From Polyangiaceae bacterium (lineage in GTDB: Bacteria > Myxococcota_A > Polyangia > Polyangiales > Polyangiaceae), in NCBI GenBank assembly GCA_020633235.1, contig JACKEA010000002.1:1116001-1180000 (forward strand): a stretch of DNA of 64,000 nucleotides. The letters are read 5' to 3'. The notes under the pieces were generated by a model that saw only the letters and a program-made list of their open reading frames with translations, was not told the origin of the DNA and did not search any database. Below, piece by piece: positions 45,123 through 54,024 of this stretch. Made by a program: the position numbers and the translations under genes. How positions within the stretch are numbered: position 1 is the stretch's first letter; the number at the start of each line of letters is the position of its first letter.

Positions 45123-47107
45123 GGGTTGGCTGGGGGCTTCTGGGGATCGCAGCCGGAGAGCTCGGGGTGGCTGCACTTGCCGCCTGCACAGAAGTTCTGC
45201 GCGGTGCCGGTGCGCAGGAACTGGTCCATTTGTTGGTCGGCTTCGGGGAGATCGCGGAGCTTGCCGTGGGGGTCGCCGCAGGCGTCGAAGGGCTTGTCGC
45301 ACAGCCACATGGGGGGCAAGCCAAAGTCGTACTCCACGAAGGCCGAACCTTCGAAGGGACCCGCGGCGGCGTCGAGGCCCCAGACGTCGTTCAGGCCGCT
45401 GGTGAGGTGCTTGGCGCCGACGGCGCGCGCCATCACGTGGGCGCCCAGGTTCGTGACTTGGTGATCGCCCACGGCGGCGCGCATGAGCACGGTGTGGCTG
45501 GGCGTGCCGGGCAGCGGGTCGTTCTCGATGTACTTCGAGTAGCCGTCGGGCTCGGTGCGATCCCAGACCATCTGCACCAGATCCAGGAGCATTTGCTGAT
45601 CGCGCGCGTCCGGAAAGCTGAAGCCCATGAACACGAAGAAGGGCGCGAAGTCCACGCTGCGGTTCAGGAGCAAGCCGTAGGGCTGGCCCATCACTCCGAG
45701 GACGCCACGCTGAACGTCCGTGGTGAGCGCCATGTACACGCCGCCGAAGATCCCGCCTTGGCTGATGCCGTGATAGTAGCGCTCGCTCGGATCGAGGTAC
45801 TTGCCGAGGGTTGCGTCCTTCGAAAGTCCGTTCATGACCATGCGCATGGCCATGAGGTTGTTCAGCGTGCCCTGGTGCATGCGCTCGAACATGGGGGCGA
45901 GGTTCTCGAGCTTGCCGGAAGACAGTCCTTCGATGATGAAGCTGGAGTCGTCCTCGCTCATGCCGATGAGATCCACACCGAAGATGGCGTAGCCGTACTG
46001 GTCGCAGAAGTTGCGGAAGTTCCCGGCTTCGATCTGGGTGTGACTGCCGAGCAGACCGTGGGCGTACTGCAGGAGCTTGGCGGGCTTGTTCTTCGCGCTC
46101 TGGGGGATCAGGAGCTCGAAGGGCACCTCCAGGGTGGGCTGGCTCTCGTTTGGCGTGGGGCGACCGTTGGCGTCGAAGACGAGATGCCCGCCGGGCTTCG
46201 GATCCGTGAGGTAGAGCGGCACCGTGAAGTGGCCGGTGACCCGGTAGAGGATGTGATCCGTGTTCCAGTCGTCCTCCACTTTGTCGATCACGTAGGCTGG
46301 ACCGGTGTCCCCGGCGGCAGCCAGCGAGTCGTCACGCATGGCGAGCAGCCAACCCGTGGTGTTCTCGCGGCTCGCCGTGGTGAAATCCCAGGCCAACTGA
46401 AGGTCCGCGCGCTGGATCCCCGCCTTCTCGAGGTGCGAGAAGATGTCGGCGTACAGCCCGCGGCGCTCCGCCACGCTCGGCTCGTCGGAGCTCTGGTCGT
46501 CGCGCAGGGCGAGGAACGCCGGGCTGGGCGCGAGGGGGCCGTTTTCAGTCTGGAGACGCCGGAGCGCGACGATGTAGCGGTGGGCGTCCTTCAGGCGCAC
46601 GTGAGGGCGAAGGATCAGGCTGCGTTGGGTGTCGTCGTCTCGACTGCGATCGATCTCGGCGAAGTGCGCGACGCGCTCTCCCGTTTCCGCGTCCAGGATC
46701 ACCGTGGGGCAGTCGTCCGCGAGGGAGGCGTCCGGCTCGAGCGGCCCGGGGAGGCCGGTGTCCACGAGGTCCGGGAAGTGAACGAGCATCGCGCTGCCCG
46801 GGGAGAAGCCATCCCGCGTGTTGAACGGATCCGGCGCCGAGTGGTTTCCGTTTTGTGCAATGGGCAAGGTGTTGCTCGACAGCTCCACTCGCCTCCCCGT
46901 CTTGCTGGTTTCGTCGGCGCGGGTAAAGACGTTGTTGGGAAACGGGAAGCCGCAGTAGTTCGGATCCAATGGATCGCACTCCAGCGTGGGGTAGGAGAGC
47001 GCGGGCGGCGTGGACGCCGGCTTGCCCGTCTCGTCGTCTCCGCAGCCGGTCACGGCGAGGATCACGATCGTTGCCGCCACCTTGCCCAAGAGCTCATCCC
47101 AATGCAC
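45110..47107 (-). CDS. Large alpha/beta-hydrolase-like lipoprotein
   Basis: 665 aa. Signal peptide and lipobox ILAVTGC lie in residues 10-25. The mature N-terminus has CDPLDPNYCGFPFPNNVF. The central part carries an alpha/beta-hydrolase core: LLQYAHGLLGSHTQIEAG, YYHGISQGGIFGGVY (nucleophile elbow G-I-S-Q-G) and late PSHTVLMRAAVGDHQVTNLGAHVMAR with an acid/His pair. Related proteins are annotated as outer-membrane lipases or unknown in myxobacteria. GTG 47107 is chosen because GGAGG lies 5 nt upstream. Substrate unknown. The stop lies within a tandem repeat. Confidence 0.8.
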   Translation of the reverse strand: MHWDELLGKVAATIVILAVTGCGDDETGKPASTPPALSYPTLECDPLDPNYCGFPFPNNVFTRADETSKTGRRVELSSNTLPIAQNGNHSAPDPFNTRDGFSPGSAMLVHFPDLVDTGLPGPLEPDASLADDCPTVILDAETGERVAHFAEIDRSRDDDTQRSLILRPHVRLKDAHRYIVALRRLQTENGPLAPSPAFLALRDDQSSDEPSVAERRGLYADIFSHLEKAGIQRADLQLAWDFTTASRENTTGWLLAMRDDSLAAAGDTGPAYVIDKVEDDWNTDHILYRVTGHFTVPLYLTDPKPGGHLVFDANGRPTPNESQPTLEVPFELLIPQSAKNKPAKLLQYAHGLLGSHTQIEAGNFRNFCDQYGYAIFGVDLIGMSEDDSSFIIEGLSSGKLENLAPMFERMHQGTLNNLMAMRMVMNGLSKDATLGKYLDPSERYYHGISQGGIFGGVYMALTTDVQRGVLGVMGQPYGLLLNRSVDFAPFFVFMGFSFPDARDQQMLLDLVQMVWDRTEPDGYSKYIENDPLPGTPSHTVLMRAAVGDHQVTNLGAHVMARAVGAKHLTSGLNDVWGLDAAAGPFEGSAFVEYDFGLPPMWLCDKPFDACGDPHGKLRDLPEADQQMDQFLRTGTAQNFCAGGKCSHPELSGCDPQKPPANPCEQ

Positions 47108-47148
47108 GTCGACCTCCGCTCCGCGGGCCACTCTGCTAGCGTTCCACC

Positions 47149-47670
47149 ATGAATCGTCGCGAAGGCCCGTTTCGCGTCGCCATTGTCACGACTGGCGGCA
47201 CCATCGACAAGACCTACGACGAGACGGACGGCTCATTGCGCAACACCCGCTCCGTGCTGGACGCGATCCTTTCGCGGCTACGCCTACCCGAGGTGACCGT
47301 CACCCACATTGCCCCCATGAGCAAAGACTCGCTGGAGATGACGGCCGAGGACCGGGAGAGGATCGCCGCAGTGGTCGAAAGCGCAGCGCAGGACCACGAC
47401 GCGGTGGTGGTGATCCACGGCACGGACACCCTGAGCGAGACTGGGGAGCTGTTGGTGACCGCCCTTGAGAGGCTCACCATGCCGGTGGTGCTCACCGGGG
47501 CGATGCGCCCCTACGAGTTCCGCGACACGGACGCGACCCAGAACGTGACGGAAGCTCTGTTGGCGGCGCGACTCCTGCCGCCAGGGGTGTACGTGGTGAT
47601 GCACGGACACGCGCTGGCTTTCCCCGGCGTGGCCAAGAGCCGCGAGCGGCGTACCTTCGTGCGGCGCTGA
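47149..47670 (+). CDS. Short asparaginase-family protein
   Basis: 173 aa, about half the length of type I/II L-asparaginases (about 330 aa). It contains both N-domain threonine motifs, VTTGGTIDKTYD and VVIHGTDTLSETGELL, and VVLTGAMRPYEF, which hold the catalytic residues. The C-terminal domain of the long form is absent. Compact asparaginase-like proteins of this size exist, so it may be a complete gene. It begins 41 nt from the divergent hydrolase GTG. Activity on asparagine is unproven. Confidence 0.83.
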   Translation: MNRREGPFRVAIVTTGGTIDKTYDETDGSLRNTRSVLDAILSRLRLPEVTVTHIAPMSKDSLEMTAEDRERIAAVVESAAQDHDAVVVIHGTDTLSETGELLVTALERLTMPVVLTGAMRPYEFRDTDATQNVTEALLAARLLPPGVYVVMHGHALAFPGVAKSRERRTFVRR

Positions 47671-47671
47671 G

Positions 47672-49600
47672 TCAGATCCCGGAAGGGATGTCGGAGGGCG
47701 GCGCCTTGGGCGCGGGGGCCGCAGGCTTGTCTTCGGTGGCGGTGGGGAGCGCCTTGCCTTTGACCGTGGGCGCGGGCTTGGCCGGCGGAGCTTCGCTGCT
47801 CTGTTCCGGCTCTGCCGTGTCTTCTGCAGAAGTGTCGTCCGTTTCCGCAGCCGGCTCGGATCCTTCTTCGAAACCGAGCTCCTTGGCGGTGCGCTCCTTG
47901 CCCGGTGCGGCCAAGCCCGAGCCCGGGATCGGCGCCAAGCGAATCAGGAGCTTCTCCTTGTTGCCATCGACCTTGATCTTCCGCGGCCAGTACCCCGCGC
48001 GGCGAACGGAGATTTTCAGTGGCTCGTTCTCGGGGACATCCAGCGTGATGGGCATGGTGCCCAGGTCCTTCTTGCCCTGGAACACGTGAGCATCTATCGG
48101 CGACAGGACCAGAGCGACAGCACGCGTCTTCTGCTCCTGGCCCTCGTCTTTGGAGCCGAAGAAGTCCGTGAACACCAGCGGCCGGCCCACCCGAACCGCC
48201 AGCGGCAACGTGGACACACGGGACTGCAACAGCGTATAGCCGGCCACCGCACCGCCAGCGAGGACCAACAGCAAGAGCACCCACAGCCAGCGGCGTCGCC
48301 CGTGAGCGCGGCGCCACTCCTTCTCGATCTCTGCGTCCCGCACGGCGGCGTCGATGTCCAGCGCCAGGCGCGACGATGGCGGACTCTCCACCAGGGGGAT
48401 CGGGATCTCGGAGATCGGCGCCGGTGCGGCGAGCTCCGCACCTTCGTGGGAGGGCGGCGCGACGCTGATGGGCACGTCGATTTCGTCGCTGCCTTCGCCT
48501 CTACCGATCGCCTCGAGGGCCGTGGCGACGTCACTCATGCTCTGGTAGCGGAAGTCGGGGTCTTTCTCGAGACAGCGGAGGATCACGCTCTCGAGGCCGG
48601 CGGGCATGACCGGGGGGCGATCGATGCTGCTCGGGGGAGCAGGCGCATCGTGCAGGTGCTGCGAAAGGATGGTCAGTGGGTTCTCGGCGTCGAAGGGAAC
48701 ACTCCCGGTGACCAGCTCGTACAGGATGACGCCGAGGGAGTAGATGTCGGTGCGCGCGTCCACGGCGGCGCCGCGGCACTGCTCCGGAGCCATGTAGTGG
48801 GGCGTGCCGAAGATGGCACCGGCGCGCGTGATCTTGTTCTGCAGCCCCGCCACCTTGGCGATGCCAAAGTCCACGATCTTGACGAAGTCCTGGCCGTCTT
48901 TGTCGACGACGAAGACGTTGTCCGGCTTCAAATCGCGATGGACGATCTTGGACTCGTGGGCGGCGGCGAGGCCCTCGGCCATCTGCCGGCCGATCTCCAC
49001 CACGCGGCTGGCGGGCACGGTGCCGTCGTGCTCCAGCAGATCCGCAAGCGTCGGACCGTCCAGGTACTCCATCGCGAAGTAGGTGGAGCCATCCGGCAGC
49101 TCGCCGAAATCGAAGACGTCCACGATGTGAGCGTTGCCGATGTTGCTGGCTGCCTTGGCCTCCGTGGCGAACCGCTCGGTGACCTCGTGGTTCTTCGCCA
49201 GATCCGAGCGCAAGATCTTCACGGCCACGGTCTTCTCGAACACGCGGCGGCGGCACTTGTAGACGACCCCCATGCCGCCCTCGCCGAGCACGCTCTGCAC
49301 GACGTAGCGGCCGTCTATCGTGCAGCCGATGTACTTGTCGGCTTCCTTGCCGGGCAAGGGCACGGAAAGCAGCGGAATGATGTCGCTGGTGGGCTCCCGA
49401 TCGTCACGCCGAGCGGCTTTCATGCGCTCGTGGGTGGAGCTGGTCACGATGGAGTCCTCCAGCAGGGTCTCGGGCTCCAGAGCAGCGTTGCTCTGGCGGC
49501 CGGGCGCAGGCTGGGGCGGCTCGACAGGCCGTGGCCGCCTCGAAGACGGCACCGCCCGCGGTTTTCGCGGCGGTTTGGGGGGCGGACCAGGGCGGTTCAC
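47672..49600 (-). CDS. Ser/Thr protein kinase, membrane-bound
   Basis: About 643 codons. An N-terminal Pro-rich tail is followed by a complete Hanks-type kinase: GEGGMGVVYK loop, VAVKIL, HRDLKPDN, DFGIAK, GTPHYMAPEQ and DIYSLGVILYELVTG. One transmembrane helix (WLWVLLLLVLAGGAVAGYTLL) lies near the middle. The periplasmic part contains a PEGA-like segment (NEPLKISVRRAGYWPRKIKV) and an Ala/Pro/Glu-rich tail. The start is GTG 49600 or 49621; neither has a good ribosome-binding site. Probably an environmental signal kinase typical of myxobacteria. Confidence 0.9.
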   Translation of the reverse strand: MNRPGPPPKPPRKPRAVPSSRRPRPVEPPQPAPGRQSNAALEPETLLEDSIVTSSTHERMKAARRDDREPTSDIIPLLSVPLPGKEADKYIGCTIDGRYVVQSVLGEGGMGVVYKCRRRVFEKTVAVKILRSDLAKNHEVTERFATEAKAASNIGNAHIVDVFDFGELPDGSTYFAMEYLDGPTLADLLEHDGTVPASRVVEIGRQMAEGLAAAHESKIVHRDLKPDNVFVVDKDGQDFVKIVDFGIAKVAGLQNKITRAGAIFGTPHYMAPEQCRGAAVDARTDIYSLGVILYELVTGSVPFDAENPLTILSQHLHDAPAPPSSIDRPPVMPAGLESVILRCLEKDPDFRYQSMSDVATALEAIGRGEGSDEIDVPISVAPPSHEGAELAAPAPISEIPIPLVESPPSSRLALDIDAAVRDAEIEKEWRRAHGRRRWLWVLLLLVLAGGAVAGYTLLQSRVSTLPLAVRVGRPLVFTDFFGSKDEGQEQKTRAVALVLSPIDAHVFQGKKDLGTMPITLDVPENEPLKISVRRAGYWPRKIKVDGNKEKLLIRLAPIPGSGLAAPGKERTAKELGFEEGSEPAAETDDTSAEDTAEPEQSSEAPPAKPAPTVKGKALPTATEDKPAAPAPKAPPSDIPSGI

Positions 49601-49653
49601 GACAAACCCGAATACTATCACCGGGCCGAGGGGCCCCGCCAAGAGCGGCGCTG

Positions 49654-50850
49654 CTACTGCGTTCCGCCGGCCTTTTCTTGGCTCCAAGGAAAGGCAATGG
49701 TGTCACAGGCACCGGTGAAGGTCTGTGTCGTACCATCTGCGCCATCGGGGAGCGCCTCCGACACCCGGGACTCGAAGGCGATGTCGGACTCGGCGAAGCC
49801 GAGGGCCTCGCACATCTCCTGGTCGCCGAAGCCCCAGCCCACGCTCACGTCCCGCTGATTCTCGAACTCGCAGCCGAAGGCCAGCCCCGTGGAGCCACTC
49901 AGGTCGATGGGCGGATCGTAGCGACGTCCTCGCGCCTCACCGTTGAAGCCGTGTACGTCGATGATGGTCTGGCCGTCGCTCGGCCCACCCACGATGTCGA
50001 GGAAGAAGCGGCTCCCCATCGCATGGGTGTGCGGCAACACGTAGTACACCTTGGCGTTTATCGGTGCCTTGGTGATGCTCTGGTACTGCGAGGCCAGCTC
50101 GCACTCGCCGGAGAAGCGGCTGGTGGCGTGCGGCGGGATGTCCAGGCCGTCGTAGGAGACGTGGAACGGAGCGAGCTTCACCGTCACGTCGGCTGGGTCG
50201 ATGGCGTACAGCGTCATCTTGATGTGGCCGGTGATGGGGGCATTGGTGGTGTTCAGCACGTGAACGTCACTGATGATGCGGGAGTGCGGCGGGATGCGCA
50301 CCACGACCCCATCCGGGAACTTCTGCACTTCGCGCTGGGCCTGCGTGGATTGGGCATAGATGACGCCACCGGCGAGCGCCCCCTTGAGCTGGTCGTAGCT
50401 CCGGTCCTTGCACTTCCACAGACCGTCGGGGCCATCGAACTGATCGTCCGGAACGAAGGTCCAGTTGGAGTGGTGGGAGGCCTCGTCTTGCAGCAGCTCC
50501 ACGGCGTTGACCCACAGCTCCGTGTCGTTGTTCAGCGTCCAGCTGCGACACTCACCGAGGATCTCCTCCCCTGCCTGCGTGGAGTGGTCCGGAAAGTCGT
50601 GACTGATGGCGGTGCCGACGATGGGCGAGCACTGTCCGTCGTTCTTGGCGTACTGGCCCTCGGCGCAGGGCTCGCAGTGAGCCCCGGAGGCGTCCGCCAC
50701 GCACTGCTGCTGGTTTTCCACGCAGCTCGCTACGAGGTCCGCACAGGCGGCAGCGTTCTGGTTCTTGCTGGGCTCCTCTGGAGAGCTCTCCCCACAGCCG
50801 ACGAGGAGCAGAAGGCAGACCACGACCCACGACCCGAGGCGCACGCTCAT
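49654..50850 (-). CDS. Copper type II monooxygenase-like lipoprotein
   Basis: 398 aa. Lipobox LLLVGC is near residue 19, followed by a Cys-rich hinge (CADLVASCVENQQQCVADASGAHCEPC). The body has the two-domain jelly-roll plan of peptidylglycine/dopamine monooxygenases: SRIISDVHVLNTTNAPITGHIKMTLY and LPHTHAMGSRFFLDIVGG, where the HTHAM pair would bind copper. I see the second copper site more clearly than the first. The start is ATG 50850, at the lipoprotein signal. Hydroxylation activity is unproven. Confidence 0.72.
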   Translation of the reverse strand: MSVRLGSWVVVCLLLLVGCGESSPEEPSKNQNAAACADLVASCVENQQQCVADASGAHCEPCAEGQYAKNDGQCSPIVGTAISHDFPDHSTQAGEEILGECRSWTLNNDTELWVNAVELLQDEASHHSNWTFVPDDQFDGPDGLWKCKDRSYDQLKGALAGGVIYAQSTQAQREVQKFPDGVVVRIPPHSRIISDVHVLNTTNAPITGHIKMTLYAIDPADVTVKLAPFHVSYDGLDIPPHATSRFSGECELASQYQSITKAPINAKVYYVLPHTHAMGSRFFLDIVGGPSDGQTIIDVHGFNGEARGRRYDPPIDLSGSTGLAFGCEFENQRDVSVGWGFGDQEMCEALGFAESDIAFESRVSEALPDGADGTTQTFTGACDTIAFPWSQEKAGGTQ

Positions 50851-50882
50851 TGCGCCAGCATAGCGGGTCGTGCGAGGGCGAG

Positions 50883-51365
50883 CTACTCCGCGAACTCGCG
50901 CAGGCTCAACATGTCGCGCAATGCCTCTAGCCGCGCCAGCGCCTTCAGCTCGAGCTGGCGAATGCGCTCCCGAGTGAGGTTCATGATCACGCCAACGTCC
51001 TCCAGCGTGATGCCGCCCATGTCCGCCACGTCCAGGGCGCAGGAGACTTCCAGCTCCCACACTTCCAGATCGGGGAAGTTGAGCTTGATAGCGCCCGTCT
51101 TCGGCGACACGTCGAGATAGAGGTGGTGACGACAAGCCACGTGGGGGCAGGGCCTGGGACCGTCCACGCACTCCTCGCGAGACCTCGGCAAGTCCGGAAC
51201 CTGGTCACGGTTCTTGCGGCGTAGGGCCTCGAGCTCCCGGCGGGTGGTGCGCTGGACGCTGATGGTGCGGGCTCGCACCGCGCGCTTGCGCCGAGACCGC
51301 CGCTGCTCGCGGGAAAGCCCCTCTCTGGATGGAATGCTGGAAACTGCCAACTGATCGTTTGCCAC
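50883..51365 (-). CDS. Sigma factor region 4-only helix-turn-helix protein
   Basis: 160 aa. The C-terminal half is a sigma-70 region 4 helix-turn-helix (ITLEDVGVIMNLTRERIRQLELKALARLEAL), but regions 1-3 are missing. The N-terminal part is very basic (SREQRRSRRKRAVRARTISVQRTTRREL) and includes CPHVACRHH, a possible metal site. GTG 51365 has GGAGG 5 nt upstream. Such isolated region-4 proteins could act as DNA-binding regulators or anti-sigma partners rather than full sigma factors. Confidence 0.8.
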   Translation of the reverse strand: MANDQLAVSSIPSREGLSREQRRSRRKRAVRARTISVQRTTRRELEALRRKNRDQVPDLPRSREECVDGPRPCPHVACRHHLYLDVSPKTGAIKLNFPDLEVWELEVSCALDVADMGGITLEDVGVIMNLTRERIRQLELKALARLEALRDMLSLREFAE

Positions 51366-51465
51366 GGGCCCCTCCGTACGACCACTGAATGCCTGAACAT
51401 GGAGGGAATGGAAATACCCTCCGTGCACTCGAGGTCAGAATGGAAAGACATGGACGCACATGGAC

Positions 51466-52206
51466 CTACAGTCCGTGTGCGCGCGGCCGAGGCTTGGACT
51501 CCCAGTCGAAACGCGCAGGCTCGGGGCAGTGCACGAGTAAGATCGTCCGCTGGCGCGGCGTCGGGTTCTCATAGGTGTGACGCTCGCCATCCGTGGTGCG
51601 GCACACGCTGCCCACGGTGAGCTGCTCGCCGTCGCAGCTGAGCCCGTCCGATAGAGCCATGGCGGCACCCACGGCCCGAGGCCTCACGGACAGCGGCGCT
51701 TGGCGCCCCGCGGCGAGATTGAGGCGATAGATCCCGGCCTCCCGCGTTTCGTTGATCACGTCTACGGTCCCGAAGGGCGCCTGCTTCTGGGCCACCTCCA
51801 CGAAGCCGGCCTTGCGCTCCACCGTCAGCGACGGCACCGCCCGGCCCCCCAGGGCGTCGGGCTTGGTGAGCTTGAGGCGCACGGCGCGGACCTGCGCGCG
51901 GCGCTCACCCGGCGCCGGGGGGCTCAGCAGATACGCGCACAGCGCGTGGGCGGCCGTTTCCAGGAGCCGAAACCTGCAGCTCTGCAGCAGGAACACCAAC
52001 TGACTGGCGAGGCCATCGTAGTCTATGGAGTAGGAGAGCTTTTCACTGCGGGCAGCGGCTTCGGTGTCCACCGACAGCTCCACGTCGATGCACAACGGCT
52101 GAGGCGTGCCGCGCTCGTGGGGATACACGCCCACCACGCACTCGGTCTCGAGGCCATGAATGGCAATGACGTCGCGAGCCGGTTCCACCGCGGCGCATCC
52201 TTTCAC
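51466..52206 (-). CDS. folB: FolB-type dihydroneopterin aldolase fused to a cupin-like domain
   Basis: 246 aa. Residues 10-140 match FolB: IHGLETECVVGVYPHERGTPQPLCIDVEL, then SYSIDYDGLASQLV and the FRLLETAAHAL helix. FolB cleaves dihydroneopterin in folate synthesis. Residues 150-246 form a second domain that looks like a small cupin (INETREAGIYRLNLAAG...GDGEQLTVGSVCRTTDGERHTYENPTPRQRTILLVHC in parts). Whole FolB proteins are usually 120 aa, so the fusion is uncommon. Other folate genes are not in the window. Confidence is high for FolB, lower for the cupin label. Confidence 0.78.
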   Translation of the reverse strand: MKGCAAVEPARDVIAIHGLETECVVGVYPHERGTPQPLCIDVELSVDTEAAARSEKLSYSIDYDGLASQLVFLLQSCRFRLLETAAHALCAYLLSPPAPGERRAQVRAVRLKLTKPDALGGRAVPSLTVERKAGFVEVAQKQAPFGTVDVINETREAGIYRLNLAAGRQAPLSVRPRAVGAAMALSDGLSCDGEQLTVGSVCRTTDGERHTYENPTPRQRTILLVHCPEPARFDWESKPRPRAHGL

Positions 52207-52239
52207 GAGAGCACAGCACGGGCCAGCCGAATCGAGGGC

Positions 52240-54024
52240 TCACGGCCACAGCAGCGCGCCAAGCCCGGAGGTACGGTGCAGCCGCCGCGCGATGGCGGCA
52301 CGCACGCTGGCCGGATCCCCGAAGATGACGACCCGCTCGCGCGCGCGGGTGACGGCGGTGTAAAGCAGCTCCCGCGTGAGCAGGGGCGACGCCGGCCCCG
52401 GCAGTACCACCGCGACCTCGTCGAATTCGGAGCCCTGGCTCTTGTGGATGCTCATCGCGAACACGGTTTCGTGCGGTGGAAGGCGTGAGGGGGACAGCAG
52501 ACGCACTCCCTCCGCGCCGGGAAAGGCCGCGCGCAGAGTTCCGTCGTGCTCCACCACGATTCCGATGTCGCCGTTGTACAGACCCAAGCGGGGATCGTTC
52601 TCGGTGATGAGCAGCGGGCGGCGGGGAAAGAACCGAGCGCCACTCCGGGCGAGGAGCCCCGCTTCTGCCAGGGCTCGTTCGATCCGAGGGTTCTGCAGCT
52701 GGACGCCGGCCTTCCCGCGGCGATGGGCGCACAGCACACGGAAGCGGTTGAATGCTCCGAGGGCGTCTGCCGCGGTGGCCGCCGTCAGCGCCGGCCGATA
52801 GCCTCGAACGCACAGCTCGGAAAGCTCCGCGCTTCCAGCTGCGCACAGGCGTACGTCGCGCCCTTCCGCCAGGAGCGCGAGCGCTTGCTCCGCGTCGCCC
52901 GCACGGATCGCGCTGGCGAGGCCGCCGATCCCCCGCGCCGGGTCGAAACGGTAGCTCCGGGTCAGCCGCACCACTGAATCGCCCATTGGGCTCTGCTGGT
53001 CCCCGGAGTCCGCCACGGGCAGGTCCTCCTCGAACACGGCCCGGGCCCGCTCCCGGAGCCGTGGTGAGTAGGCGCGCTGGTCCGCGCCACGGCACACGTC
53101 CCCGAGCACCGCTCCGGCTTCCACGCTCGCCAATTGGTGCTCGTCTCCCAGCAGGATCAGGCGTGCGTTCGGCGGCACGGCGTCGAGCAGGCGGCGCATC
53201 AGCGCGACGTCGACCATGCTCGATTCATCCACGATGACGAGGTCGGCGGAGAGCGGATTGTCGCGATCGTGGCGAAAGCGCGTGGCCAGCCGGGTCGGCC
53301 CCAATGCTCGGTGAATGGTGGACGCCTCGGTCTGAATGGAGGCCTCGACGTCGAGGCGGGCGAGCCCGGTCTGAATCGCCTCCCCCAGGCGCTGCGCCGC
53401 CTTGCCGGTGGGCGCCAAGAGCCGTGTTCGCCCCGAGCTGAGCCCCAGCTCCGAGAGCAACGCGAGCAGCTTGACGACGGTAGTCGTCTTCCCGGTTCCG
53501 GGGCCTCCGGACACGATCGCCAGGTGCCCGAGGGTAGCCACCATGCACAGGGCGCGCTGCGCGTCCGGACCCTCGGGCGGCCCGAACAGACGCCGGAGCG
53601 CCGAGCCCAGCTTGGCGTCCACCGGGGCGGGCTTCGCGCGTTCGAGCAGTGCCTCGGCGACGCGCTGCTCGTGATCCCAGTAGCGCCACAGATACAAACG
53701 GCCGTCGTCCGTGAGCAGCAGCGGGCGCGGCTCCCCCGTGGCCGTCGTGACCAACTTCGAGCCCCGCAGCAGCGACGTCCATTCTTCGAAGTCCGGGTAC
53801 TCCGCGCCACCCAAAGGCACGCCGTCGGCATCCACGATGGCGGCACCGGCGAAGGCGTGCACGTCGGCGCAGACGTGACCCTCGCGCACCTGACGGCTGG
53901 CGAGGGCGGCGGCCAGCAGCACCTTGGGATCCGCCTCGCCAACGGTGCGCGAGAGCACGCGGGCAAGCTCCACGTCCACCGGCGCGAACAGGCCCCGGGC
54001 GCGAAGGCCATCGAGCGTGCTCAT
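52240..54024 (-). CDS. recD: Exodeoxyribonuclease V subunit alpha (RecD)
   Basis: 594 aa 5'-3' helicase of the RecBCD complex. Walker A VSGGPGTGKTTTV lies at about 171-183, followed by LLAPTGKAAQRL and the DEAD-box-like LVIVDESSMVDVALM. Late motifs are VFAMSIHKSQGSEFDEV and LLYTAVTRARERVVIFG. ATG 54024 overlaps the recB stop (ATGA). Third gene of the recC-recB-recD operon. Helicase motifs are complete. Confidence 0.93.
   Translation of the reverse strand: MSTLDGLRARGLFAPVDVELARVLSRTVGEADPKVLLAAALASRQVREGHVCADVHAFAGAAIVDADGVPLGGAEYPDFEEWTSLLRGSKLVTTATGEPRPLLLTDDGRLYLWRYWDHEQRVAEALLERAKPAPVDAKLGSALRRLFGPPEGPDAQRALCMVATLGHLAIVSGGPGTGKTTTVVKLLALLSELGLSSGRTRLLAPTGKAAQRLGEAIQTGLARLDVEASIQTEASTIHRALGPTRLATRFRHDRDNPLSADLVIVDESSMVDVALMRRLLDAVPPNARLILLGDEHQLASVEAGAVLGDVCRGADQRAYSPRLRERARAVFEEDLPVADSGDQQSPMGDSVVRLTRSYRFDPARGIGGLASAIRAGDAEQALALLAEGRDVRLCAAGSAELSELCVRGYRPALTAATAADALGAFNRFRVLCAHRRGKAGVQLQNPRIERALAEAGLLARSGARFFPRRPLLITENDPRLGLYNGDIGIVVEHDGTLRAAFPGAEGVRLLSPSRLPPHETVFAMSIHKSQGSEFDEVAVVLPGPASPLLTRELLYTAVTRARERVVIFGDPASVRAAIARRLHRTSGLGALLWP

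Noticed and set aside
44876..47152. Open frame of 758 codons on the + strand
   Set aside because: Antisense to the alpha/beta-hydrolase gene, which has a signal peptide, ribosome-binding site and catalytic elbow.
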